Part shown: positions 25,250 to 33,379 of the stretch, one piece after another
How the letters are laid out: each line of letters begins with the position of its first letter
How positions within the stretch are numbered: the first letter of the stretch is position 1
Assembly (NCBI RefSeq): GCF_017309585.1
Contig: NZ_CP071321.1
Location: 2,976,001-3,040,000 of the forward strand
DNA: 64,000 bases
Source: Nitrogeniibacter aestuarii
Lineage (GTDB): Bacteria > Pseudomonadota > Gammaproteobacteria > Burkholderiales > Rhodocyclaceae
Direction: 5' to 3'
Notes under the pieces: model-generated
Database searches by the model: none
Seen by the model: only the letters and a program-made list of their open reading frames with translations
What the model was told of the DNA's origin: nothing
Program-made: the position numbers and the translations under genes

Positions 25250-25777
25250 TCAGAGTTTTCTGAACACCCGGATTGTCCCCGGATCGTCGGGTACGCGCTC
25301 TTGAGCGAAACCCAGTTGCCGGGCGAACTTGAGCATCTTGTGATTGCTGGCCAGCACCAGCCCGTCCATGGTTTCGATGCCGCGCGATCGCGCCACGTCC
25401 ATGAGGGTGAACATCAGCACGCCGGCGATGCCGGACCCCTGCCAGGCGTCATCGACGGTGACGGCAAACTCGCAGCTCGTCCCCGACGGGTCGAGCACGT
25501 AACGCGCCGACCCCACTTCCACGGTCTCGCCATCGTGCTGCACCAGCGCCACCAGGGCCAGGTGATGCTCATAGTCGACATCGGTCAGATAGCGCAGCTT
25601 GTTGGCCGGGAGCTCGTTGAGGGTGGCCATGAAGCGGGCATACCGTGAATCGGGCGACAGATGGCGGACAAAGTCCTGTTCCATCGCTGCGTCACCCGCC
25701 CGGATCGGCCGCACCAGGACCTTGCGCCCGTCGAACAGGGTGCGTTCCCGTTCCAGTTCGACGGGGTAGTCAGCCAC
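25250..25777 (-). CDS. GNAT acetyltransferase of the ligase-ACP operon
   Basis: 175 residues. GNAT pattern: V-R-P-I-R-A-G-D, F-A-V-T-V-D-D-A-W-Q-G-S-G-I-A-G-V-L-M, then N-H-K-M-L-K-F-A-R-Q-L-G-F. It starts at a GTG at 25777 that overlaps the acyl carrier protein stop by eight bases, so the two are translationally coupled. The longer open frame from 25888 would run through the ACP gene. It could accept acyl groups from the ACP; that is inference. Confidence 0.75.
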   Translation of the reverse strand: MADYPVELERERTLFDGRKVLVRPIRAGDAAMEQDFVRHLSPDSRYARFMATLNELPANKLRYLTDVDYEHHLALVALVQHDGETVEVGSARYVLDPSGTSCEFAVTVDDAWQGSGIAGVLMFTLMDVARSRGIETMDGLVLASNHKMLKFARQLGFAQERVPDDPGTIRVFRKL

Positions 25778-26027
25778 CGCCCGATCCTGTGCGTTCGGCC
25801 ACGTAGGCGACGATGTCGTCGAGTGTCTGCAAGCGCCCATAGTCGGTTTCGGGCACCGCGATGCCGAACACGTCGGCAAGCCCGGCAAGAATGTTCAGCG
25901 AGTCCATCGAATCGATGTCGATCTGGGCACGCAGGGCGCGGTCGCCACGCAAGGCATCGAGGTCGGCCTCGGGCGCAATCCGCCGCAGCAGTGCGACAAC
26001 GTCGCCACGGATGACCTCAGGCTTCAT
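25770..26027 (-). CDS. Acyl carrier protein
   Basis: 85 residues. The phosphopantetheine attachment site is I-D-S40-M-D in the usual position before helix II. The ligase stop overlaps its start by 11 bases and its own stop overlaps the GNAT start by eight. It is not part of a fatty acid synthesis cluster and so is probably dedicated to the neighbouring ligase. Confidence 0.85.
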   Translation of the reverse strand: MKPEVIRGDVVALLRRIAPEADLDALRGDRALRAQIDIDSMDSLNILAGLADVFGIAVPETDYGRLQTLDDIVAYVAERTGSGGG

Positions 26028-27732
26028 GCAGGCTCGCCTCTTCGAGCATGGACAGATCAACAATGGACTCGCCGAGCGCTTGCGCCCGCACCTGGCGGCG
26101 CATGATCTTGCCACTGCGCGTGTGCGGCAGTTCCGCCGAGAATTCGATGTGCCGCGGCGCCATCACCGCGCCGAGCCGGGCGCGCGCATGCCCTCTCAGT
26201 TCAGTGGCCAGCGCGTCGCTCGCCGCGTAGCCGGCATTGAGCGACACGACCGCGTGCACCGCTTCGCCGCAGGTGTCGTCGGGCACGCCGATGGCGGCCG
26301 CCTCCGCCACGGCCGGATGCGCCATGAGGACCCGCTCGACTTCGTAGGCACCGATCAGATGGCCCGACGACTGGATGGCGTCGTCGACCCGCCCCACATA
26401 CCAGTAATCACCTCTGGCATCCCGCCGGGCGAGGTCGCCCGTCAAGTACAGGCCATTGCTGAACTGACTGCGATAGCGTGCCGGCTGATCCAGATACGCG
26501 CCGAACATGGCGGGCCAGGCAGCGTCGAACGCCAGCTCGCCTTCGGCGGCTTCATGATCGTCGAGCACATGGATCAGACCCAACGGCAGCCGGCGCACCA
26601 GATGCGCACGCACGCCGATGACCGGTCGGCCCATCGACCCATCCGCCGAAGCGCCTGCCGGCGTATTGGCAATCATGATGGCGCCGGTCTCGGTCTGCCA
26701 CCAGGTATCACGAATGCGCTGGCCCAGCATGGTTCGCCCCCATTCCACGACCTCGGCATTGAGTGGCTCGCCGACACTGGCGACCACCCTCAGCGAAGTG
26801 GCCTCAAGCGGCGGCTGACCCAGCGGGCGGGCACGCATGATCATGCGCAGCGCGGTGGGTGTGGTGTACCAGACCGACACGCGCATGCATGCCAGGGTGT
26901 CGAGCCAGCGTTGCGGATCGAAGGGTGCGGTGTCGATCACCAGGGTCGCGCCGATGAGCAAAGGCGCCAGCACCCCATAGGCCGTGCCTGTGACCCAGCC
27001 CGGATCGGCGGTACACCAGAAGCGGTCCAGCCCGCCCAGATCGAGCACCTCACGCCCGGTGGCCACCAGACTCACGCCAATGGCGTGGGAATGCACCACC
27101 GCTTTGGGCGTACCGGTCGTCCCGCTGGTGAAATGCAGCAAGGCAGGCGCACTTTCGTCGGTATCGACGGAGCACGGCCCTTCACCAGACTCGGCGATCA
27201 GCAGGTTCAGATCGAACACGCCGTCCGACCACGCCCCTTCGGGGGCATCGACCAGCACGATCGCACGCAATTGGGGCAACCGGGCGCGAATGGGCGCAAT
27301 TTTGCGCCGATACAGGGCATGGGTCGTGACCAGCACACCCTCCCCGCCCACGCCAATACGGGTGGCAATCGGATCGGGGCCAAAGGCGGCAAACAGCGGC
27401 GCGGCAACACCACCGGCCTTCAGTGCGCCGAGGACCAGCTTGGGAAACTCGACTGATCGCTCAAGCAGAATGTACGCCTTCAGACCGGGCCGCAAACCGA
27501 CCACACGCAGGGCGTGGGCAATTCGCGTGGTTTCGGCACACAGCGCGCGGTAGCTGAGCTTGCTGACGGTGCCATCGGCCCCGCGCACCTTGATCGCAAC
27601 CTGATCCGGACGCAATGCCGCATGGCGGTCGATCGCCGCCCCGAGATTCACCGTGCCATGCGGTTCGGCCAGCCAGTCGCGCGCGCTGCGCCACGCCGGC
27701 ACATTGGCCCGGGTGAATTCATTCGATTCCAC
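26017..27732 (-). CDS. AMP-dependent acyl-CoA/acyl-ACP synthetase
   Basis: 571 residues. Adenylate-forming motifs occur in order: T-S-G-T-T-G-T-P-K (A3), W-W-Q-T-E-T-G (A5), L-T-G-D-L-A-R-R-D (A7), G-R-V-D-D (A8) and P-H-T-R-S-G-K-I with the catalytic Lys (A10). It resembles acetyl-CoA synthetase-type enzymes but lacks their long N-terminus. A GTG at 27732 with GGGAG seven bases upstream is preferred; ATG 27765 is in frame with no such site. It is the first gene of ligase-ACP-GNAT, so it probably loads the ACP. Substrate unknown. Confidence 0.85.
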   Translation of the reverse strand: MESNEFTRANVPAWRSARDWLAEPHGTVNLGAAIDRHAALRPDQVAIKVRGADGTVSKLSYRALCAETTRIAHALRVVGLRPGLKAYILLERSVEFPKLVLGALKAGGVAAPLFAAFGPDPIATRIGVGGEGVLVTTHALYRRKIAPIRARLPQLRAIVLVDAPEGAWSDGVFDLNLLIAESGEGPCSVDTDESAPALLHFTSGTTGTPKAVVHSHAIGVSLVATGREVLDLGGLDRFWCTADPGWVTGTAYGVLAPLLIGATLVIDTAPFDPQRWLDTLACMRVSVWYTTPTALRMIMRARPLGQPPLEATSLRVVASVGEPLNAEVVEWGRTMLGQRIRDTWWQTETGAIMIANTPAGASADGSMGRPVIGVRAHLVRRLPLGLIHVLDDHEAAEGELAFDAAWPAMFGAYLDQPARYRSQFSNGLYLTGDLARRDARGDYWYVGRVDDAIQSSGHLIGAYEVERVLMAHPAVAEAAAIGVPDDTCGEAVHAVVSLNAGYAASDALATELRGHARARLGAVMAPRHIEFSAELPHTRSGKIMRRQVRAQALGESIVDLSMLEEASLHEA

Positions 27733-27837
27733 CTCGCTCTCCCATCCTGCTTCTCGCCTCGTCATGCCCATTGTGCATGCAAGAAGTCGGCCACACTTTG
27801 ATCAAAGGCAAGTGTGTCGGGTGCAAGGTGCTGCCGA

Positions 27838-29985
27838 TCAAGTGTCGCTGGCGAGCGCCGGGGCGACAATACTGCCCTTGCCCAGCAGGACCCTGAACGT
27901 GCTCTCGGAGACGGGCCGGGAGAAAAAGTAACCCTGCTGCACATGCCCACCCGCGGTCAGCAGCCGTCGGGATTGCGCCGCCGTTTCAACCCCCTCGGCC
28001 ACCACTTCGAGACCGAACTGGCGTCCGAGCATGAGAATCGACATGGCGATGATGGCGTTGCGCTCGCCTTCATCGATATGCTTGATGAATGCGCGGTCGA
28101 TCTTCAGTTCGTCGATGGGGAAGCGGTGCAGATAGCTCAGTGACGAATAGCCTGTTCCGAAATCATCGAGCGACAGCCTGAAGCCGGCCTGCTTGAGCGC
28201 ATTGAGTCGCTCCAGCGTGCCTTCGGCGTCGTTCATCAGCAGGGATTCAGTGATCTCGATGGTAATCAGCGACGGGTCGACCTCGAAGGTCCGTGCGGTG
28301 GACGCGAGGCGCTCCACCGCCTCCTCGATGGCAAAGTAGGGCGCCGGCACGTTGACCGACAGGGGCACGAGCGGCAAGCCGGCCTGCCGCCATTGCGCCA
28401 GGCTCGCACACGCCATCTGCATCACGCTGTCGGTCATCGGGATGATCAGCCCGGTCTCTTCGGCCACCTGGATAAAGTGACCCGGGGCCAGCACGCCCTG
28501 CTCCGGGTGGTCCCAGCGGACGAGGGACTCGGCGCCGATCATGCGCCCGGACCGCGCATCCACCTTGGGCTGGAAATACAGGCACATTTCGCCCGCCATG
28601 AGACCGCGACGAAAATCCTTGTCCAGCTCCGCACGGGCATGCGAGAGGCGACCGAGCTCCTGACTGAAGAATTCATAGCGGGCGCGGCCCGCCTTCTTGG
28701 CCGCGTACATGGCCTGTTCAGCGGCCTGGATGAGACCGGGCACATCGTTGGCGTCGCGCGGATAGAGCGCAATCCCGGCGCTGGCCGTCACGAACTGAGG
28801 CTGGCCGTCGATCACCAGTGGCTCGGCCAGCGCGTTCAGAACCCGGGCGCACACCTGAGCAGCCACCTGATCGTTGGCCAGGTCGACAAGCAGCACGATG
28901 AACGAGTCACCCGCCAATCGGGCCACCGGCTCCTCCTGACCGTTGTCATCGCAACGCGCCAGCATGTCGGCTCCGCGCACGCACCGCTGAATGCGCCAGC
29001 CCACCTTGCACAACACGGCATTGCCGCCCTCGTGACCGAGCGAGTCGTTCACCGACTTGAAGCGGTCGAGATCGAAGTACAGCACCGCACTGGTCTTGCG
29101 AAACCGTAGCGAGTGCTCCACCGCACCCCTGCCGACCTCGAGAAAGTAGTGTCGATTGGGCAGGCCGGTGAGTTCGTCCTTGAATGACAGCGCATCGATG
29201 CGCTGCTGCGCGGCCACCCGGTCGGTAATGTCCTGGGCGATCGCCCGCAGGGTGACGATGCGACCGAGCGCATCGCGTTCGACCTCGGCCTGCTCGATCA
29301 GCACACGCTCGACGCCGTCGTCACAGACGACCGCATACTTGAGCTGGTAGGCCCGACCCGATTCGGCGGATTGCCGGCGTACCGAGGCAACCGTTGAACG
29401 ATCGGATTCGCTGACATGCGCGAGCAGTGCGTCGAAATGCGTCGTCTGCCCCAGTTGATACATGTCGAGCAGACGCAGCATTTCGTCGGAACAGATGACC
29501 TCGCCCGAATCGACCACCCACTCCCAGCTACCCAGCCGCGCCAGCCGCTGGGCGGCCGACATCTGGCGCTGGTGGCGCATGGCCGTTTCGGCCAGGGCCG
29601 CCGCACGCAGGTTGAAGCGGATCCGGTGGCTGAGCAGGGTCCAGTTGATCGGTTTGGTGACGAAGTCGGTTGCACCGCGCCGGAAGGCCTCGTCCACCGA
29701 TGCCGTGTCGTCCAGCCCGGTCAGCATCAGGATGGGGATGTGCAGTCCCCCCGGCATCTGCCTCAGTCGCTCGCAGACCTCGAAGCCACTGATCCCCGGC
29801 AGCATCACGTCGAGCAGGACCAGATCGAACTCACCCGAGTCAAAAGCCTGCACCCCCGCCTCGCCCGAATCGACCGCATGGACGGAGAAACCGGCGTGCT
29901 TGAGCGTTCGGCTGGCCATGCCGCGCAAGACCATGTCGTCGTCGACAAGCAGAATGTGATTGCGCTGTCTGGCTGGCGTGATCAT
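27838..29985 (-). CDS. REC-PAS-GGDEF-EAL response regulator, probably a c-di-GMP phosphodiesterase
   Basis: 715 residues. REC domain 10-125 with phospho-acceptor Asp59 (L-L-D-V-M-L-P); PAS about 150-260; GGDEF about 275-440 whose signature is changed to A-G-D-S-F, so cyclase activity is unlikely; EAL about 455-700 with E-S-L-V-R-W and an intact D-D-F-G-T-G-Y-S-S-L. The protein should degrade c-di-GMP, perhaps with GTP bound at the degenerate GGDEF. It overlaps the hybrid kinase gene as ATGA, so the kinase very probably phosphorylates it. Confidence 0.9.
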   Translation of the reverse strand: MITPARQRNHILLVDDDMVLRGMASRTLKHAGFSVHAVDSGEAGVQAFDSGEFDLVLLDVMLPGISGFEVCERLRQMPGGLHIPILMLTGLDDTASVDEAFRRGATDFVTKPINWTLLSHRIRFNLRAAALAETAMRHQRQMSAAQRLARLGSWEWVVDSGEVICSDEMLRLLDMYQLGQTTHFDALLAHVSESDRSTVASVRRQSAESGRAYQLKYAVVCDDGVERVLIEQAEVERDALGRIVTLRAIAQDITDRVAAQQRIDALSFKDELTGLPNRHYFLEVGRGAVEHSLRFRKTSAVLYFDLDRFKSVNDSLGHEGGNAVLCKVGWRIQRCVRGADMLARCDDNGQEEPVARLAGDSFIVLLVDLANDQVAAQVCARVLNALAEPLVIDGQPQFVTASAGIALYPRDANDVPGLIQAAEQAMYAAKKAGRARYEFFSQELGRLSHARAELDKDFRRGLMAGEMCLYFQPKVDARSGRMIGAESLVRWDHPEQGVLAPGHFIQVAEETGLIIPMTDSVMQMACASLAQWRQAGLPLVPLSVNVPAPYFAIEEAVERLASTARTFEVDPSLITIEITESLLMNDAEGTLERLNALKQAGFRLSLDDFGTGYSSLSYLHRFPIDELKIDRAFIKHIDEGERNAIIAMSILMLGRQFGLEVVAEGVETAAQSRRLLTAGGHVQQGYFFSRPVSESTFRVLLGKGSIVAPALASDT

Positions 29986-32816
29986 TGTCCTGCCCTCGCC
30001 CGGATCTGCGACCGATAACGTTCAACCGCGACGCTCAGCTGGTCGAGTTCAGTGCGCGCCTCGGTCAGCCAGTCGGCACTCACCCGCCCCCCTTTGCGTA
30101 GATGGGCCTCTGCGTCCTTCATGAATGCCGACATGGCCATGGCCCCCACAGACGCACTGGACGACTTCAGAGAATGCACCAGACGCAAGGTGTCGGGCGT
30201 ATCGTCCTGCTCAAGCAGCGGTGCCAGTTCGTCCAGCACACTGCAGGTATGCTCAAGATACATGTCAAGCAGCTCCTCGCCCGCAGCCGGATCACTGCCG
30301 TCGGCCACCATGGGTAAGGCGTCGATCACCGACGGGTCGAAGATCAGCACGGACTCCTCCTCGACCGTCTTCACAGACGGGGCCACTTCGGTTACAGATC
30401 CATCCACGCCATCCGGCGCAGACAGATCCAGCTGACGCGTCAGCGCGTCGCGAATATCGGCGCGCTCGATCGGCTTGCTCACGTAGTCGTCCATACCGGC
30501 CGCCAGACAATGCTCCCGATCGCCTGACATGGCGTTTGCCGTAAGGGCAATGATCGGCATACGATCGAGACCGGTGCTCTGTTCATGGCGACGGATGCAG
30601 CGCGTGGCTTCGAGACCGTCCATCTCAGGCATTTGCACGTCCATCAGGACGACGTCGTAGGCGTTGGTGCTGACCGCGTCGACCGCCTCGCGGCCGTTGC
30701 ACACGAAGTCGGACTCGCATTTGAGCGAAGCGAGCACATGCATGATGACCCGCTGATTGACCATGTTGTCCTCGGCAACCAGCACGCGCACCCCGGCAAG
30801 CGCGTCGGCGCTGATGGCGGTGCTCGCATCGTGCACCGCCTGGCCGGCGTCGTGTGCAAGCACGCAGCGCCTCAGCGTCTTTCGCCGTACGGGTTTGCGT
30901 AGCAACTGTTCCACGCCCAGTTCCGCCAGCTGATCGGGGTGAACCTCGTCGCTGGCACAGGTGAGCAACACCAGGCGCAGTGATGCGTTGGCAGGGTCCT
31001 CGCGCAGTTCGCGGGCAAGCGCAACACCATCCATGGACGGCATGCCCACATCCGCCAGCACCAGCGAGAAGGGGCGCCCGGCGTCGCGGGCAAGCCGGAC
31101 CCGTTCGAGTGCATCGCGCGCCGACGGAGAGGTGGAGCAACTCAGCCGCCAGGAAGCGAGCTGGCGTTGCAAGGCGCCGCGGCTGGCATGGTTGTCATCG
31201 ACCAGCAAGACCCGCTTGCCGAACGTTTCTGACGACTCCACCGGCTCGCCGGCCTCCGCGACATACTGAACGGTCACGGTGAACCAGAATTGAGAGCCCT
31301 CACCCGGCTCGCTGACCACGCCCACGTCGCCTCCCATGGCGATCGCCAGCTTGCGAGCGATGGACAAGCCCAGCCCGGTACCGCCAAAGCGGCGCGTGGT
31401 CGAACTGTCGGCCTGACTGAACGCGTCGAAGATGCTGGCCTGCACCTCGCGCGAGAGTCCGACGCCGGTGTCGACAACGACAAATCGCAAGCTCACCTGC
31501 TCGCCACGTCGCTCGAGCAACTCGACACGGGTCACCACCTCGCCACGGGACGTGAACTTGATGGCATTGCCCACCAGGTTGAGCAGGATCTGCCGGATCC
31601 GGCCGGGGTCACCGCAGAACCGGCCGCGCACCTCCGGGGCAATTTCGACGACCAGTTCAATTCCCTTGTGTTGCGCGTTGCCCGCCAAGAGAACACCGGT
31701 GTCCTCGATCACGTCCACCGGGTCGAACTCGATCTGCTCAAGCACCAGCTTGCCGGCCTCGATCTTCGAAAAATCGAGGATGTCGTTGATGATGTCCAGC
31801 AAGGCGCGGCCCGACTGATTCACCGTCTGGGCGTATTCCATCTGGCGCGGCGTCAGCGGCGTACTGAGCAGCATTTCAACCATGGCGAGCACCCCGTTCA
31901 TGGGCGTGCGGATCTCGTGACTCATAGTGGCCAGGAACTGGGATTTGGCCAGGTTCGCCGCTTCGGCCAGCCCCTTTGCCTCCTTGAGCTGGGCGATGGC
32001 GTCGGCCAGCGCAGCGTCGCGACTCTGGATCTGGTCGAGCATGGTGTTGAAGCCGTCGATCAGGTGGCCGGTATCCTCATCCTCCGCTGGCGGCACACGC
32101 AAGCTGTAGTCGCTCTTCTCAGAGACCTCTCGCATCGCTCGCCCCAGACGCACCAGGGGCGCCGAGATGAAGCGCTCCATGCGCGAGGCCAGCAGATAGG
32201 CCACCGCGAGTGCCGCCACAAAGACGAGCGCGGCAAACACCAGTTGCCGGTGAATCTGTGCCTTCAACTGTGCGTCGGACACGTACAGATCCAGAAAGCC
32301 GAACACCTTCCCCCCGGCCGAGACCAACTGGGTCACCCGCAAGTAACCGTCATCGAAGGTCGTGCGGACCGGGGCATCGAGACTCAGGCCGCTTGAATGG
32401 AAGTCATCGCTGACCGCCATGCGATGGGCAACGTCCACGGCCGGATGCGACGTTCTGCCTTCGACGGCGGCAAAACGGGTGCCGTCGGCCATGCGCAGAT
32501 CGACGAACAGGGTGCCCGCTTCCTGGGCCAGCGCGGTACCGATTTCCTCGGCGGCGCGGTTGTCCTTGAAGGCCAGGGCCGCCGAGGCATTGACGGCGGA
32601 CACCCGGGCCAGCGCGGTCGTCGAACCGACCATGGCAGCCCGCGCCGCCTCGGTCTGGTTGGCCACGAAGATCATCGAGGCCGCCAGCATGGCCAGAAAC
32701 GTCGTGATCACCGCGACGGCAATGATGCGGGCGCGGATGGACAGCGCCTTGAGCCCCGAGCGAAGGATGAGCGGCATTCGCCACCTCGGCGCGGTGGCGA
32801 CCGTGCGCTCAGTCAT
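29982..32816 (-). CDS. Hybrid sensor histidine kinase (CHASE8-HAMP-HisKA-HATPase-REC-REC-Hpt)
   Basis: 944 residues. Membrane helices at about 30-52 and 192-211 enclose a periplasmic region resembling CHASE8 (A-S-A-A-L-A-F-K-D-N). HAMP about 212-265, then HisKA with His300 in M-S-H-E-I-R-T-P-M-N-G, HATPase with G-L-G-L-S-I-A-R-K, a first REC (V-L-L-V-D-D-N, L-A-D-V-G-M-P), a second REC (V-L-V-A-E-D-N, L-M-D-V-Q-M-P) and a C-terminal Hpt with His881 (V-H-S-L-K-S-S-S). A BarA-like phosphorelay. The YfiR gene overlaps its start by eight bases; REC-GGDEF-EAL follows with four overlapped. Confidence 0.93.
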   Translation of the reverse strand: MTERTVATAPRWRMPLILRSGLKALSIRARIIAVAVITTFLAMLAASMIFVANQTEAARAAMVGSTTALARVSAVNASAALAFKDNRAAEEIGTALAQEAGTLFVDLRMADGTRFAAVEGRTSHPAVDVAHRMAVSDDFHSSGLSLDAPVRTTFDDGYLRVTQLVSAGGKVFGFLDLYVSDAQLKAQIHRQLVFAALVFVAALAVAYLLASRMERFISAPLVRLGRAMREVSEKSDYSLRVPPAEDEDTGHLIDGFNTMLDQIQSRDAALADAIAQLKEAKGLAEAANLAKSQFLATMSHEIRTPMNGVLAMVEMLLSTPLTPRQMEYAQTVNQSGRALLDIINDILDFSKIEAGKLVLEQIEFDPVDVIEDTGVLLAGNAQHKGIELVVEIAPEVRGRFCGDPGRIRQILLNLVGNAIKFTSRGEVVTRVELLERRGEQVSLRFVVVDTGVGLSREVQASIFDAFSQADSSTTRRFGGTGLGLSIARKLAIAMGGDVGVVSEPGEGSQFWFTVTVQYVAEAGEPVESSETFGKRVLLVDDNHASRGALQRQLASWRLSCSTSPSARDALERVRLARDAGRPFSLVLADVGMPSMDGVALARELREDPANASLRLVLLTCASDEVHPDQLAELGVEQLLRKPVRRKTLRRCVLAHDAGQAVHDASTAISADALAGVRVLVAEDNMVNQRVIMHVLASLKCESDFVCNGREAVDAVSTNAYDVVLMDVQMPEMDGLEATRCIRRHEQSTGLDRMPIIALTANAMSGDREHCLAAGMDDYVSKPIERADIRDALTRQLDLSAPDGVDGSVTEVAPSVKTVEEESVLIFDPSVIDALPMVADGSDPAAGEELLDMYLEHTCSVLDELAPLLEQDDTPDTLRLVHSLKSSSASVGAMAMSAFMKDAEAHLRKGGRVSADWLTEARTELDQLSVAVERYRSQIRARAGQ

Positions 32817-33366
32817 GCAGCACCTGCGCCAGCCTCAGCAGCTTGGAGCTGATCATGAGCCCCCCGCGGCGTACCGCCGAGAGGTTGATCTCGAAGACCA
32901 CGCGTGCGTTCTGCAGACCCATGTTGATGCCGACGCCCGCCTGGGCCGCCCCGGGGGAGTCCGCCACGGTCAGCACGGCCGTCCCGTCGAGCGTTGAGAG
33001 AATCTGCGGCAGAATCGCCATTGACGCCTCCGGAATGAACAGCAACTGGCAGCCCGACAGGGGCGCAAGACGCCCGAGGCGCCTGACCTGCAAGCGGCGC
33101 GAGCCCACCGGCTCGCCGCCAAGCGCATCGAGTTCGGCACCGAAGGGGTCGGCACCGATGACGCACACGGTGATCTGCTCGCCCACACTCTCGGGCCACT
33201 CGACAAACAGGGCAAAGTTGTAGAGCACTGCCGCCTTGAGCGAATACTCGGGCACCGTCTGCGCTGCCGAATGGCTGCTCCCGAACGCGACGCCCAGGGC
33301 AAGCAGGATGAACATCACCCGTTCGCGAATTCGGCAGTTCAGCAACTCGAAGAGACGGAGGCACAT
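32809..33366 (-). CDS. YfiR family periplasmic protein (DUF4154)
   Basis: About 185 residues. A signal sequence is followed by the YfiR hallmark Y-S-L-K-A-A-V-L-Y-N-F-A-L-F-V-E-W-P, later C-V-I-G-A-D-P-F-G, and C-terminal G-I-N-M-G-L-Q-N-A-R-V-x-F-E-I-N-L-x-A-x-R-R-G-G-L-x-I-S-S-K-L-L-R-L-A. YfiR represses the diguanylate cyclase YfiN from the periplasm in Pseudomonas. Here it probably signals to the hybrid kinase encoded next. The exact start is unsure; ATG 33315 would begin at the hydrophobic core. Confidence 0.85.
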   Translation of the reverse strand: MCLRLFELLNCRIRERVMFILLALGVAFGSSHSAAQTVPEYSLKAAVLYNFALFVEWPESVGEQITVCVIGADPFGAELDALGGEPVGSRRLQVRRLGRLAPLSGCQLLFIPEASMAILPQILSTLDGTAVLTVADSPGAAQAGVGINMGLQNARVVFEINLSAVRRGGLMISSKLLRLAQVLHD

Positions 33367-33379
33367 GCTCACGTGATGC

